64,000 nucleotides of DNA from Photorhabdus noenieputensis (GTDB lineage Bacteria; Pseudomonadota; Gammaproteobacteria; Enterobacterales; Enterobacteriaceae), in NCBI RefSeq assembly GCF_018448935.1, contig NZ_RCWC01000001.1, positions 124,001-188,000 of the forward strand, read 5' to 3'. A program made the translations under genes and the position numbers. Of the stretch, positions 31,266 to 39,743 are shown one piece after another. Within the stretch, counting starts at the first letter, position 1. Every line of letters begins with the position of its first letter. The notes below the pieces were generated by a model. It had not been told where the DNA came from. It saw only the letters and a list, made by a program, of their open reading frames with translations, and did no database searches.

Positions 31266-31984
31266 TACGGTATCTCCCCTTTATAGGATGATGATCCTCC
31301 GAGGTCATTAATCACCGTCCAGCTCACTTTGGCCGGGTAATGTACCCCCTTGAGCGGGAAAGACAGCGCTGAGAACGGGGAAACCATGTTCTCTTTCTGT
31401 TGTTTCGTCATCAGCTCCTGTCCGCCCACTTTCAGGGAGGTGAAGGTGATGTAATAGGGTGACGGGTTGGTGACCGTTATCCCCTCGGCTGTTGGTTTGA
31501 AGCGTAGTGAACCAAATCCTTGCTCCGGCGCAACCGACAGTCCGTGTGGGCGATACATCAATTTAATTGTGTTAGCCATAGCAATCTGTATGCCCCCGGT
31601 GACTTGCTGACGGGAGGGATTGTCGATTTCAGGGCTTAACGGGATGGCTTGCGCGGTAAACCAGAACAGGGATTCCCGGTCGGCGGGCAGTGCTTGTCCG
31701 GTTTTGATGATGCGTACTTGATTCTGAGTGTCTGGCTCTAGGCGAAACAGGGGAGGAGTCACTACAAATGGAGCGGCCTTCTTTCGCTCAGGATCGGCAC
31801 TGACCGCCACCTGCATCAAGTAGGCAGCTTTCTTACTGCTATTGCGCACTGAGGTTGACGCTGCGTGGCTGTCAGTCTGGTAGATAATGCGAGTAGTATC
31901 AATACTTACCCCGCCAGCCATAGCATCGGTGACCGTGCAGCCCAGCAGACCGGTCACTATCATCGCTGTCATCAATTTTTTCAT
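31265..31984 (-). CDS. Periplasmic fimbrial chaperone, first of the operon
   Basis: A 239-residue PapD-like chaperone with signal peptide ending DAMA and mature GGVSIDTTRIIYQTD. It has PPLFRLEPDTQNQVRI, DRESLFWFTAQAIP and the linker NTIKLMYRPHGL. The C-terminal Ig-like domain ends WTVINDLGGSS. It follows the major pilin after a 117-bp gap holding a hairpin and overlaps the minor pilin by 1 bp. It is likely the chaperone for the main subunit. Confidence 0.92.
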   Translation of the reverse strand: MKKLMTAMIVTGLLGCTVTDAMAGGVSIDTTRIIYQTDSHAASTSVRNSSKKAAYLMQVAVSADPERKKAAPFVVTPPLFRLEPDTQNQVRIIKTGQALPADRESLFWFTAQAIPLSPEIDNPSRQQVTGGIQIAMANTIKLMYRPHGLSVAPEQGFGSLRFKPTAEGITVTNPSPYYITFTSLKVGGQELMTKQQKENMVSPFSALSFPLKGVHYPAKVSWTVINDLGGSSSYKGEIP

Positions 31985-32025
31985 TGATCCACCTGAAAGT
32001 GTCTGTTTTGGTATTACGTAAACAA

Positions 32026-32049
32026 GAATTGGACTTCCCTGTCCAATTC
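32026..32049 (-). other. Stem-loop between major pilin and chaperone
   Basis: GAATTGGAC (32026-32034) and GTCCAATTC (32041-32049) are perfect 9-bp arms with a TTCCCT loop. In - strand orientation it is followed by TTGTTTACG. Stem-loops here in other fimbrial operons reduce readthrough or protect pilin mRNA, so the pilin is made in excess. The function is inferred here. Confidence 0.65.
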
Positions 32050-32101
32050 CACTGCTATTCTGTTCCTTGCGCCTGACGGCGTTGATTAGCTATAAATTTG
32101 A

Positions 32102-32665
32102 TTATCGAGTAACTAGTTGAAAAGTCAGTGGTACACTGACACTCTCCCCAGTTTTGACTTTCGAAATGTCCTTAGCAACCAGCCCCACGGTAAAATCTTT
32201 TTTCGCACCAACAAAAGGATCACCTAGGTCAGCCAGTTGAACTTTTGCGTCTGTTTCCAGAAGGCCGGGGGTACCCTTCACTTCCAAGCCCACTGCTATG
32301 CTACCGGCAGCGGCACCACCCTTACCAAAGTATTTTTTCCCATCTGCGGTATTTGTCCCCATAATTTTCAAATCAACGTTTCGTTTCATGTTACCTGCTA
32401 GATCGACCTCGGCTGCACAGCCTGTTAGTGAAACAGTGAAATTCTGAGGACTGACTAAGGCGTTGTTGGCAACAAAATTAGCCGATGAAACAGAGCCCAG
32501 TTTGATACCGGGTTTGTCGATGTCGAGTGCACAAGTCGGTGCTCCTATAGAACCTGACACGACTACCGACGCACTATCACCGATATCAGCAGCATGTGCC
32601 ATTCCCATCCCCATACTCAGGAGCACTGCGGCTAATACGCTGGTCTTCAAAATTTGCTTTTTCAT
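32102..32665 (-). CDS. Major fimbrial subunit (FimA-type pilin)
   Basis: A 187-residue type 1-like pilin. ATG 32665 has AAGGA nine bases upstream. The signal peptide ends MAHA, then ADIGDSASVVVSGSIGAPTC begins the mature protein. The disulfide pair is C in GAPTCALDI and C in LTGCAAEV. The C-terminal strand SVPLTFQLVTR fits the penultimate-aromatic beta zipper only loosely. Base composition looks closer to the host than that of the GC-rich genes downstream. Transcription is expected from the putative invertible promoter at 32767-33080. Confidence 0.93.
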   Translation of the reverse strand: MKKQILKTSVLAAVLLSMGMGMAHAADIGDSASVVVSGSIGAPTCALDIDKPGIKLGSVSSANFVANNALVSPQNFTVSLTGCAAEVDLAGNMKRNVDLKIMGTNTADGKKYFGKGGAAAGSIAVGLEVKGTPGLLETDAKVQLADLGDPFVGAKKDFTVGLVAKDISKVKTGESVSVPLTFQLVTR

Positions 32666-32766
32666 TTCATCTATTCCTTATCTACATCTATTTACATACA
32701 TTTTGCCTAAAACAACACCATGACAGATTAAACAGCCGGGCCGCTGAGGCGGTGCGTTTACTGGTC

Positions 32767-32791
32767 ATTTAGAGTTATTTTGTTTGGTTAT
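32767..32791 (+). repeat. Left inverted repeat of the switch element
   Basis: The 25-bp arm begins ATTTAGAGTTATTTTG and ends GGTTAT. It equals the reverse complement of 33056-33080 at 24 of 25 positions; the difference is T32785 opposite a C in the partner. The match ends sharply at both outer and inner ends. Confidence 0.9.
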
Positions 32792-33010
32792 TAACTTGAT
32801 GAAATATATGAATATAAATATTCACTTAATGAGATCACTTGTGACTTATGCCATTTGGTTTCAGGATTTCTGCCTTTGGTATGAGAAAATGAATATTGAA
32901 TTGCTTAAAAAGCGAGCTTTAAACGGGCTGTAATATCCGTAATGAAAGAAATAATTTCCATTTGAAATCAAAAAATTAAGTAATTTTTTACAAAAAAATA
33001 CAAAAAATCT

Positions 33011-33039
33011 CTTTTAAGTGATGAAATTTTCCGTATACT
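33011..33039 (+). promoter_or_regulatory. Candidate promoter inside the invertible element
   Basis: A good -10 box TATACT (33034-33039) lies 17 bp after CTTTTA (33011-33016), a weak -35. It directs transcription to the right, away from the pilin. If the element flips it would face the pilin and give a leader of about 135 nt. Confidence 0.5.
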
Positions 33040-33055
33040 GCCCCGGCGGTTGAAG

Positions 33056-33080
33056 ATAACCGAACAAAATAACTCTAAAT
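33056..33080 (-). repeat. Right inverted repeat of the switch element
   Basis: Begins ATAACCGAACAAAATAAC and ends CTCTAAAT; it pairs with 32767-32791 with one mismatch. It defines the right boundary of the 314-bp element. Confidence 0.9.
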
Positions 33081-33395
33081 ATTCGGTTTTTTGTCCCATA
33101 TCAGAAACTGGTGTCATTCAAAGCCACACCACCACTTTTAGTAACGTTTTTCCTCACTCTTACACCTTTTCACCCTTGCGCAGAAACACGAATCTCCAGA
33201 ATCGCAAAAGCATTACATTAATTATTTTTATCAATTTCGATATTGAAGGAATTGATTGAGGACTGATATCAGGTTCGTTTTGAGCCATCATCTTCAATTC
33301 ACTCTGTATTGAAATTGACCGGCATTGTGCGGACATATTGAGTTGAGTTTTGAAAGGTGCCCTGAGTAAGTTGTTCTGTGTTTGTCATACAATCT

Positions 33396-33539
33396 TCACA
33401 ACAAACTATCGTGGTAAACCATGCGACGGCGGGATGATAGAACAATGGCCAGTGGCTGTTTATCGCCGTAGCGGATAAATTGCTTGGGGGAATAATCGTT
33501 TTTTTCTTTTTCTATCAATAAATTAATGATAGCGTTCAA
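33396..33539 (-). CDS. Possible short gene or gene remnant, 47 codons, no ATG
   Basis: An open frame starting at TTG 33539 and ending at TGA 33396-33398 reads as a natural-looking peptide, with SPKQFIRYGDKQPLAIVL and SSRRRMVYHDSLL. No ATG is present before the late MVYHD and no convincing ribosome-binding site is seen. It could be the 3' remnant of a regulator lost between the fimbrial switch and the DUF2975 gene. I do not recognise the family. The rest of 33081-33673 shows no supported gene. Confidence 0.3.
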   Translation of the reverse strand: MNAIINLLIEKEKNDYSPKQFIRYGDKQPLAIVLSSRRRMVYHDSLL

Positions 33540-33673
33540 TGATTATCACTCTGATTTATCTATCACCTTGAAGCATAATCTGTCTATTTAGTGATAAAAA
33601 ATTATTGTAATACGATAATTTTTGAAGTACTTTAACGAAAGTTTAGTTAAACATGTATATGGAATGACACAAA

Positions 33674-34252
33674 ATGTGTGGTGAACAGGAGTTTGTAACT
33701 AATCCCAGAATCAAGCTACTCAGCTTTCTGGCTATTATTATTGCTTCCATTATGATAATTGGTGATTTGGGGTTCCATATTATTTCTTGGTCGTTAGAGT
33801 ATGATGCCACTCGCCAGGCCGTTCTTCAGGCATATAGCGATCTTATGCCTGCATTGACTGCAAAAGGATTTAAGCAATCTTTATTAAGTCAGGTGCTTTA
33901 TATTTCGTTGGATACGATACCTTTAATCATATCGACCGCTTCTTATATATTAATAGGAATTTTATTTTTCCGGCTTGCGAAAGGTGAAATATGGAGTGAC
34001 CGTAATATTTCCGCTTCATTTATTATTGGTTTCCTGATGATTCTAGAGCAACTCCTCTACCCTGTGATTAATATGTTACAAGGAATGGCATTATCTGTAG
34101 ATTTGGTAAAAGGACAACGGGTGTTTAGTTTCTCATTTGGTGTTAATTCAGAGTCTTTGTTTATTATTATGTTTGGTGTATTCCTCCTGATATTTAGCTT
34201 AATTATGCGTGAATCTAAGAAAATAAGCGATGAGCAGCGTTATTTTATCTGA
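33674..34252 (+). CDS. DUF2975-type integral membrane protein
   Basis: A 192-residue protein with four hydrophobic segments at about 14-38, 72-98, 112-135 and 160-184. The pattern FFRLAKGEIWSDRNISA between helices two and three is the kind seen in DUF2975 proteins, which are often encoded beside a small Xre-type regulator. That is the case here: the HTH gene begins 8 bp after this stop. The region is AT-rich. The function is unknown; the family call is by pattern. Confidence 0.7.
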   Translation: MCGEQEFVTNPRIKLLSFLAIIIASIMIIGDLGFHIISWSLEYDATRQAVLQAYSDLMPALTAKGFKQSLLSQVLYISLDTIPLIISTASYILIGILFFRLAKGEIWSDRNISASFIIGFLMILEQLLYPVINMLQGMALSVDLVKGQRVFSFSFGVNSESLFIIMFGVFLLIFSLIMRESKKISDEQRYFI

Positions 34253-34260
34253 GAACCATC

Positions 34261-34482
34261 ATGAGTATTATAATAAGATTGGATGTAATCTTAGCGAAAA
34301 GGAAAGTGAAGTCTAAAGAGTTGGCTGCAATTATTGGTATTACTGAGCAAAATTTATCATTGCTGAAAAATGGCAAAATAAAAGGTATCCGCATCGAGAC
34401 GCTGGAAAAAATTTGTAAACATTTACAGTGTCAGCCGGGAGATATATTGGAATATGTGGAAGATGGAGAAGATAACCGCTAA
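34261..34482 (+). CDS. Small Xre-family (YozG-like) HTH regulator
   Basis: A 73-residue DNA-binding protein. The helix-turn-helix covers about 16-45 (SKELAAIIGITEQNLSLLKNGKIKGIR), followed by IETLEKICKHLQCQPGDILEY, the compact single-domain Cro/C1 layout. It follows the DUF2975 gene by 8 bp and is probably co-transcribed. Such pairs are common in Firmicutes and enteric genomes. The target is unknown; autoregulation is a reasonable inference. Confidence 0.85.
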   Translation: MSIIIRLDVILAKRKVKSKELAAIIGITEQNLSLLKNGKIKGIRIETLEKICKHLQCQPGDILEYVEDGEDNR

Positions 34483-34560
34483 TACAATAAATGAAGTCAT
34501 TGTGTATCTTTTGGTATCTTATAAGATGGAACTTTATATTCATTAGCCAGTATTAACTAC

Positions 34561-34755
34561 ATGAAAATATTAATTATTTCATGTTTTTTATCTAGCCTGT
34601 TGCTCTTCGGTGTTAATGGAACGCCAATAAAGCAGGTTTCTCCTGGCGGTAAGAATATATATTTCTCTCTGGGAGAATATTGTTCTAATATTCCTTGGAA
34701 TGCCAGAAAGATAAAATGCATATTTAGATATTATTTACTCGATCATAAGAAATGA
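34561..34755 (+). CDS. Hypothetical small exported protein
   Basis: A 64-residue frame with a plausible signal peptide (MKILIISCFLSSLLLFGVNG) and a short basic mature part holding two cysteines (EYCSN, IKCIF). No strong ribosome-binding site is seen. Low GC like its neighbours. It sits between the HTH gene and two lipoprotein genes, which supports it being real, but I do not recognise it. Confidence 0.45.
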   Translation: MKILIISCFLSSLLLFGVNGTPIKQVSPGGKNIYFSLGEYCSNIPWNARKIKCIFRYYLLDHKK

Positions 34756-34826
34756 TCTCTCTTTTTATATGGTTTTTCATTTAAGTTAAATTTTTATAAA
34801 AAAATAGCAATTCAAGGATGTTAACA

Positions 34827-35102
34827 ATGAATAAATTTTTTATTGCTTTATTCTCAATATTTGTGATTACAGGATGTTCTTCTATGCCGCGGCTTACTGA
34901 TGGCTATATTTCAACCTGTGGTTATTTTGAGTGTAATGTCAAGGATATAGTTTCAGGCAGTGAAGTTAAAGTAGATAATATACCGTCTATTCCTGATATT
35001 TACCGGGATATCTCAAGCCAAGACAGACAAATTATACAATCTGGTGGAAGGCCATCTTTTGAAGATAAGAGTTACCGTATTAGGGGGACTTTTAAATTCT
35101 AA
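34827..35102 (+). CDS. Hypothetical small lipoprotein
   Basis: A 91-residue protein called from ATG 34827 (MNKFFIALFSIFVITGC), with AAGGA about eight bases before it; an ATG three codons earlier is less well placed. The lipobox VITGC predicts acylation at Cys17. The mature part has two further cysteines (STCGYFECNV). No family recognised. The frame lies in the AT-rich patch between the HTH gene and a second lipoprotein gene. Confidence 0.6.
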   Translation: MNKFFIALFSIFVITGCSSMPRLTDGYISTCGYFECNVKDIVSGSEVKVDNIPSIPDIYRDISSQDRQIIQSGGRPSFEDKSYRIRGTFKF

Positions 35103-35149
35103 TTTAATTTCTTTGGTTATTTCTTTATTTTTAATTAAGGTATTGTTAT

Positions 35150-35515
35150 ATGAATTTTATAAGAAAAATAGCTGTTATCCCTTTATTTACCTTATTTACT
35201 GGATTGGCGGGTTGTACATCGTGGGAAAAACCGGGAGCAACTAAGTATGAAAGAGACAGGGATTACGCTGAATGTAAAGCATTGGGGTATTCTCAATTAC
35301 CATCAGACTGGACCAGCGAAGTCGTTCATTCTTTCGAGACAAAACATCTTTCCTGTAAAGATAAAGACGATGATGATAAATCCTGTCATCATGACGTTAT
35401 TTTGCCAAAAACTGAGGTTAAGCGTTGGGATAAAAATGAATCGTCAAGGCGTTGGATAATTTCATCCTGTATGTACAAAAAAGGGTGGAATGAAGTGACG
35501 CGCTATTGGTTTTAA
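35150..35515 (+). CDS. Hypothetical lipoprotein
   Basis: A 121-residue protein with an N-terminal signal and lipobox GLAGC (Cys22). The mature part is charged and has YERDRDYAECKALGY, an acidic run (KDKDDDDKSC) and a C-terminal SSCMYKKGW. This layout, a short lipoprotein with a DYAEC-like start and a GW end, recalls small enterobacterial lipoproteins of unknown function. It ends the accessory patch; the pdhR upstream region follows. Confidence 0.7.
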   Translation: MNFIRKIAVIPLFTLFTGLAGCTSWEKPGATKYERDRDYAECKALGYSQLPSDWTSEVVHSFETKHLSCKDKDDDDKSCHHDVILPKTEVKRWDKNESSRRWIISSCMYKKGWNEVTRYWF

Positions 35516-36111
35516 TGTAGTCCATTTTTTCCATCAGCAGGAGTTGCGTGTAACTGTTGCTGGTGGTTCCTCACATATTTGTCATTATTCCTTTCTAATT
35601 GCCAGTTTTCGTCCTTCGGTTTTATTGATTTGGGCTACATTTATAACCTGATGGTATGCAGTTATATTTAAAATCAACAGGTGATGATTTGGTCACTATA
35701 TTTTTTATAAAAATTCAACTATTTTATTGCTGTAACGATTCAATATGCCCATTTATATGTTTAAAAAGGTTGGTTAAAATATTATCTTAGGATGTTTATT
35801 AACCTACAGGTTATCAGCTTTTGCTAATTTTTAAAAAAAATTGTTAAAACTTGCAGGTTTTTATGATTTAGCACAAGGTCTTTATGGACAGTTGGTGAAT
35901 ACTTTGTTACTTTTATGGCCCGGTAGTTTAAATTGGTATTACCAATTTACTTCGGCGAAGATCGAAATAATGTTTATCCATATAAGTATTTGCCTTAAGT
36001 AGGCGTTATTGATGCAGGCTGTTTGAGCGCTGCCCAGATTCGAAACGACAAATAAAATAGCCTAATGAGATAGGTTCTAACGGGCTTGGTTCTAACTGAC
36101 TTATAGTAAAT
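35516..36111 (+). promoter_or_regulatory. Long upstream region of pdhR, no gene seen
   Basis: 596 bp without a supportable coding frame. A possible terminator lies at 35531-35566 (CCATCAGCA and TGCTGGTGG, 9 bp with one G-U) for the lipoprotein genes. The region holds the PdhR operator at 35929-35949. A weak candidate promoter is TTGTTA (35904-35909) and TTTAAA (35927-35932) with 17-bp spacing, overlapped by the operator. The aroP gene found here in E. coli is absent. Confidence 0.6.
35929..35949. promoter_or_regulatory. PdhR operator
   Basis: A perfect 21-bp palindrome with half-sites TAAATTGGT (35929-35937) and ACCAATTTA (41-49 of the same block) around ATT. It contains the ATTGGT-N3-ACCAAT core known for PdhR in E. 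coli. It lies 163 bp before pdhR and fits autorepression of the pdhR-aceEF-lpd operon relieved by pyruvate. Confidence 0.85.
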
Positions 36112-36876
36112 ATGGCTTATAGCAAAATCCGCCAACCAAAATTATCAGATGTCATTGAGCAGCGTCTTGAACATCTCATCCTTGAAGGATCTGTGCGTCC
36201 AGGGGAGAAGTTGCCGCCTGAACGTGAGTTGGCGAAACAGTTTGATGTGTCACGCCCTTCACTGCGCGAAGCCATTCAGCGGTTAGAAGCTAAAGGTTTT
36301 CTTTTTCGCCGTCAGGGTGGGGGGACGTTTGTTCAGAGTAACCTCTGGCAAAGTTTTAGTGATCCACTGGCACAACTACTGGCTGGTCACCCAGAATCTC
36401 AATTTGACCTCCTTGAAACCCGCCATGCTTTGGAAGGTGTCGCTGCCTATTACGCGGCACTGCGTGGAACTGACGAAGATTTTGCACGTATTCGGCAATA
36501 TCACCTTGTTATTCAACAAGCTCAGGAAAGTGGTGATGTCAATGCGGAATCCGAATCTGTTTTGCAATATCAGCTTGTCGTTGCCGAAGCCGCGCATAAT
36601 GTGGTTCTCCTTCATTTATTACGCTGTATGGCACCTATGCTGGAACAAAATATCCGGCAGAATTTTGAGTTTTTGTATACCCGCCGAGAAATGTTGACGG
36701 CTGTCAGCGATCATCGGGCGAAGATTTTTGAAGCGATAATGGCGAGGCAACCAGAGAAAGCCCGTGAGGCATCCCATCGCCATTTAGCTTTTATTGAAGA
36801 TGTCTTATTGGATCTTAGCCGCGAGCACACTCGCCGCGAGCGATCATTACGACGTCTTCAACAGCATCAGGAATAA
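36112..36876 (+). CDS. pdhR: Pyruvate-responsive GntR-family repressor PdhR
   Basis: A 254-residue repressor, the same length as E. coli, that controls pyruvate dehydrogenase and some respiratory genes and is released by pyruvate. The N-terminal winged helix (about 8-75) has [22 protein letters not shown] and [10 protein letters not shown]. The C-terminal FadR-type ligand domain has [15 protein letters not shown] and the metal-site-like HRHLAFIED. Its operator is 163 bp upstream, so it is autoregulated. Confidence 0.97.
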   Translation: MAYSKIRQPKLSDVIEQRLEHLILEGSVRPGEKLPPERELAKQFDVSRPSLREAIQRLEAKGFLFRRQGGGTFVQSNLWQSFSDPLAQLLAGHPESQFDLLETRHALEGVAAYYAALRGTDEDFARIRQYHLVIQQAQESGDVNAESESVLQYQLVVAEAAHNVVLLHLLRCMAPMLEQNIRQNFEFLYTRREMLTAVSDHRAKIFEAIMARQPEKAREASHRHLAFIEDVLLDLSREHTRRERSLRRLQQHQE

Positions 36877-36878
36877 AA

Positions 36879-36921
36879 TTAGCTGTGTGGATCTTGAAGT
36901 TTGCTGCGTCTGCACAGCTAA
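36879..36921 (+). other. First hairpin of the aceE leader
   Basis: TTAGCTGTG (36879-36887) and CACAGCTAA (36913-36921) are perfect 9-bp arms with a 25-nt loop, just after the pdhR stop. It is the first of two stems that fill the pdhR-aceE gap. Confidence 0.65.
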
Positions 36922-36965
36922 GTTGAGTCCCTTTACTGAGGGCGCTAGCGGCAACAACAGTGAGG

Positions 36966-37021
36966 GCCTATCTTCCAGTCATGACCGGCTGAACGTCAAA
37001 GGGTATGACGGGAAGATAGGC
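36966..37021 (+). promoter_or_regulatory. Second, long stem of the aceE leader
   Basis: GCCTATCTTCC (36966-36976) pairs with GGAAGATAGGC (37011-37021). After one A-G mismatch a 5-bp extension GTCAT (36978-36982) and ATGAC (37005-37009) follows, leaving a 22-nt apical loop. It lies 44 bp before the aceE ATG. No T-tract, so probably an RNA stability or processing structure rather than a terminator. Confidence 0.7.
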
Positions 37022-37065
37022 TCCAAAACAATCATTAGAAACAGATAACAGATAAGGAATACACC

Positions 37066-39729
37066 ATGTCAGACATTTTGAAAAATGACGTGGATCCGAT
37101 CGAAACTCGCGACTGGTTACAGGCGATCGAATCGGTCATCCGTGAAGAGGGTGTTGATCGTGCCCAGTTCTTGATTGATCAGGTACTGAACGAAGCACGT
37201 AAAGGTGGCGTGAATGTTGCAGCCGGTGCTGCTAACCGCGATTATATCAATACCATTGCTGTTGAGGATGAGCCTGCTTACCCTGGCAATCTGGATTTGG
37301 AGCGCCGTATTCGCTCTGCTATTCGTTGGAATGCTGTGATGACCGTGTTGCGGGCGTCCAAAAAAGATCTGGAATTGGGTGGTCACATGGCTTCATTCCA
37401 GTCTTCAGCAACCATGTATGAAGTTTGTTTCAACCATTTCTTCCGTGCCCGTAATGAAAATGACGGCGGTGACTTGGTTTATTTCCAAGGTCACATCTCT
37501 CCAGGTGTCTACGCTCGTGCTTTCCTTGAAGGCCGTTTAACTGAAGAGCAGATGAATAATTTCCGCCAGGAAATTCATGGCAATGGTCTCTCTTCTTATC
37601 CGCATCCGAAATTGATGCCTGAATTCTGGCAGTTCCCAACTGTTTCAATGGGATTGGGGCCAATCGGTGCGATTTATCAGGCTAAGTTCCTGAAATACCT
37701 GGAACATCGAGGTCTGAAAGATACTTCCAAGCAGACCGTTTATGCCTTCTTGGGCGACGGTGAAATGGATGAGCCAGAATCCAAAGGGGCGATCACTATC
37801 GCAACCCGTGAAAAACTGGATAACTTGGTATTTGTTATCAACTGTAACCTGCAACGTCTGGATGGCCCGGTTACAGGCAATGGCAAAATCGTTAATGAGC
37901 TGGAAGGCATTTTTGATGGTGCTGGCTGGCAAGTGATTAAAGTGCTTTGGGGCGAGCGTTGGGATGAACTGCTGCGTAAAGATACCAGCGGTAAATTGAT
38001 CCAAGTGATGAACGAAACTCTGGATGGTGATTACCAGACGTTCAAATCCAAAGATGGTGCTTATGTACGTCAGCACTTCTTTGGCCGTTACCCAGAGACT
38101 GCTGAATTAGTCAAAGATATGACTGATGACCAGATTTGGGCGTTGAACCGTGGTGGTCATGATCCTAAGAAAGTCTTTGCCGCTTTGAAAAAAGCGCAGG
38201 AAACTACCGGCAAACCAACGGTTATCCTAGCCCAAACTATCAAAGGTTACGGTATGGGTGATACGGCGGAAGGTAAAAACATCGCTCATCAGGTTAAGAA
38301 GATGAATATGGAAGGCGTTCGCCATTTCCGTGATCGTTTCAATGTGCCTGTGGCTGATGAGCAACTCGAAAATCTGCCGTATGTGACTTTTGATAAAGAT
38401 TCTGAAGAGTACAAATATTTGCACGAGCGTCGTGCAGCGTTGGGTGGCTATCTGCCAAGCCGTCGTACTCATTTTGAAGAGAAGCTGGAACTGCCAACGC
38501 TGGAAGATTTTGGTGCGTTGCTGGAAGAACAAAACAAAGAAATTTCTACTACTATCGCTTTCGTTCGTGCTTTGAACGTGATGTTGAAGAACAAGTCAAT
38601 CAAAGATCGTCTGGTTCCAATCATTGCTGATGAAGCGCGTACTTTTGGTATGGAAGGTCTGTTCCGTCAGATCGGCATCTACAGTCCTAACGGCCAGCAG
38701 TATACTCCGCAGGACCGTGAGCAGGTTGCTTACTATAAAGAAGACGCTAAAGGCCAGATTCTGCAAGAAGGCATCAATGAACTGGGTGCTGCTTCATCGT
38801 GGCTGGCGGCGGCAACGTCTTACAGCACTAATAACCTGCCAATGATTCCGTTCTACATCTATTACTCTATGTTCGGGTTCCAACGTATTGGCGACATGTG
38901 CTGGGCAGCAGGTGACCAACAGGCTCGTGGTTTCTTGATTGGGGGTACTTCTGGTCGTACAACCTTGAATGGTGAAGGTCTGCAACACGAAGATGGGCAC
39001 AGTCACATTCAGTCTCTGACTATCCCTAACTGTATCTCTTACGATCCGGCATTTGCTTATGAAGTTGCTGTGATTATGCATGATGGTTTGGAGCGTATGT
39101 ATGGTGAGAAGCAAGAGAACATTTACTACTACATCACCACGCTGAACGAAAACTACCACATGCCGGCGATGCCAAAAGGTGCAGAAGAAGGTATCCGTAA
39201 AGGTATCTACAAGCTGGAAAGCTTGGAAGGTAGTAAAGGTAAAGTTCAGCTATTGGGTTCTGGTTCTATTCTGCGTCATGTTCGTGAAGCAGCACAGATT
39301 CTGGCTAACGATTATGGTGTGGGTTCTGATGTGTACAGCGTGACTTCATTCACTGAACTGGCTCGTGACGGTCAGGATTGTGAACGTTGGAACATGTTGC
39401 ACCCAACAGAAACGCCACGTGTACCTTATGTTGCTCAGATCATGAATGAAGCACCGGCAGTAGCTTCTACTGACTATATGAAGCTGTTCGCAGAACAAAT
39501 TCGTAACTTCATCCCTGCAAGCGAATTCCGCGTATTGGGTACTGACGGTTTCGGTCGTTCCGATAGCCGTGAAAACCTGCGTCATCATTTTGAAGTTGAT
39601 GCTTCTTACGTGGTAGTTGCTGCTTTGGGTGAACTGGCTAAGCGCGGCGAAATCGACGTGAGTGTTGTGGAAGAAGCGATCAAGAAATACAACATTAACC
39701 CAGAAAAAGTTAACCCGCGTCTGGCATAA
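37066..39729 (+). CDS. aceE: Pyruvate dehydrogenase E1 component AceE
   Basis: Thiamine diphosphate-dependent E1 of the pyruvate dehydrogenase complex; it decarboxylates pyruvate and acetylates the AceF lipoyl groups. It has 887 residues, equal to E. coli. The ThDP motif [12 protein letters not shown] ... FVINCN is near residues 228-260. The C-terminal half holds [11 protein letters not shown] and [11 protein letters not shown] (active-site loop). Encoded 189 bp after pdhR and 14 bp before aceF. Confidence 0.98.
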   Translation: MSDILKNDVDPIETRDWLQAIESVIREEGVDRAQFLIDQVLNEARKGGVNVAAGAANRDYINTIAVEDEPAYPGNLDLERRIRSAIRWNAVMTVLRASKKDLELGGHMASFQSSATMYEVCFNHFFRARNENDGGDLVYFQGHISPGVYARAFLEGRLTEEQMNNFRQEIHGNGLSSYPHPKLMPEFWQFPTVSMGLGPIGAIYQAKFLKYLEHRGLKDTSKQTVYAFLGDGEMDEPESKGAITIATREKLDNLVFVINCNLQRLDGPVTGNGKIVNELEGIFDGAGWQVIKVLWGERWDELLRKDTSGKLIQVMNETLDGDYQTFKSKDGAYVRQHFFGRYPETAELVKDMTDDQIWALNRGGHDPKKVFAALKKAQETTGKPTVILAQTIKGYGMGDTAEGKNIAHQVKKMNMEGVRHFRDRFNVPVADEQLENLPYVTFDKDSEEYKYLHERRAALGGYLPSRRTHFEEKLELPTLEDFGALLEEQNKEISTTIAFVRALNVMLKNKSIKDRLVPIIADEARTFGMEGLFRQIGIYSPNGQQYTPQDREQVAYYKEDAKGQILQEGINELGAASSWLAAATSYSTNNLPMIPFYIYYSMFGFQRIGDMCWAAGDQQARGFLIGGTSGRTTLNGEGLQHEDGHSHIQSLTIPNCISYDPAFAYEVAVIMHDGLERMYGEKQENIYYYITTLNENYHMPAMPKGAEEGIRKGIYKLESLEGSKGKVQLLGSGSILRHVREAAQILANDYGVGSDVYSVTSFTELARDGQDCERWNMLHPTETPRVPYVAQIMNEAPAVASTDYMKLFAEQIRNFIPASEFRVLGTDGFGRSDSRENLRHHFEVDASYVVVAALGELAKRGEIDVSVVEEAIKKYNINPEKVNPRLA

Positions 39730-39743
39730 GAGGTAAAGAATCA

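Larger units (their letters stand above)
32767..33080. promoter_or_regulatory. Putative invertible promoter element (phase-variation switch) of the fimbrial operon
   Basis: A 314-bp segment bounded by 25-bp inverted repeats differing at one base, 102 bp upstream of the major pilin ATG. The 264-bp interior is AT-rich. A promoter-like pair near the right repeat points away from the pilin in this orientation. Inversion would place it near 32808-32813, facing the pilin. E. coli fimS is also 314 bp. No recombinase gene is present in the window. The switch role is inferred. Confidence 0.75.

Noticed and set aside
33050-33259. 69-codon + strand frame overlapping the right inverted repeat
   Set aside because: No ribosome-binding site, TTG start inside the repeat boundary, and no family-like pattern. 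The DNA is better explained by the switch element.
36966-37021. Rho-independent terminator before aceE
   Set aside because: Strong stem but no T-tract, and aceE follows in 44 bp in an operon known to be co-transcribed.
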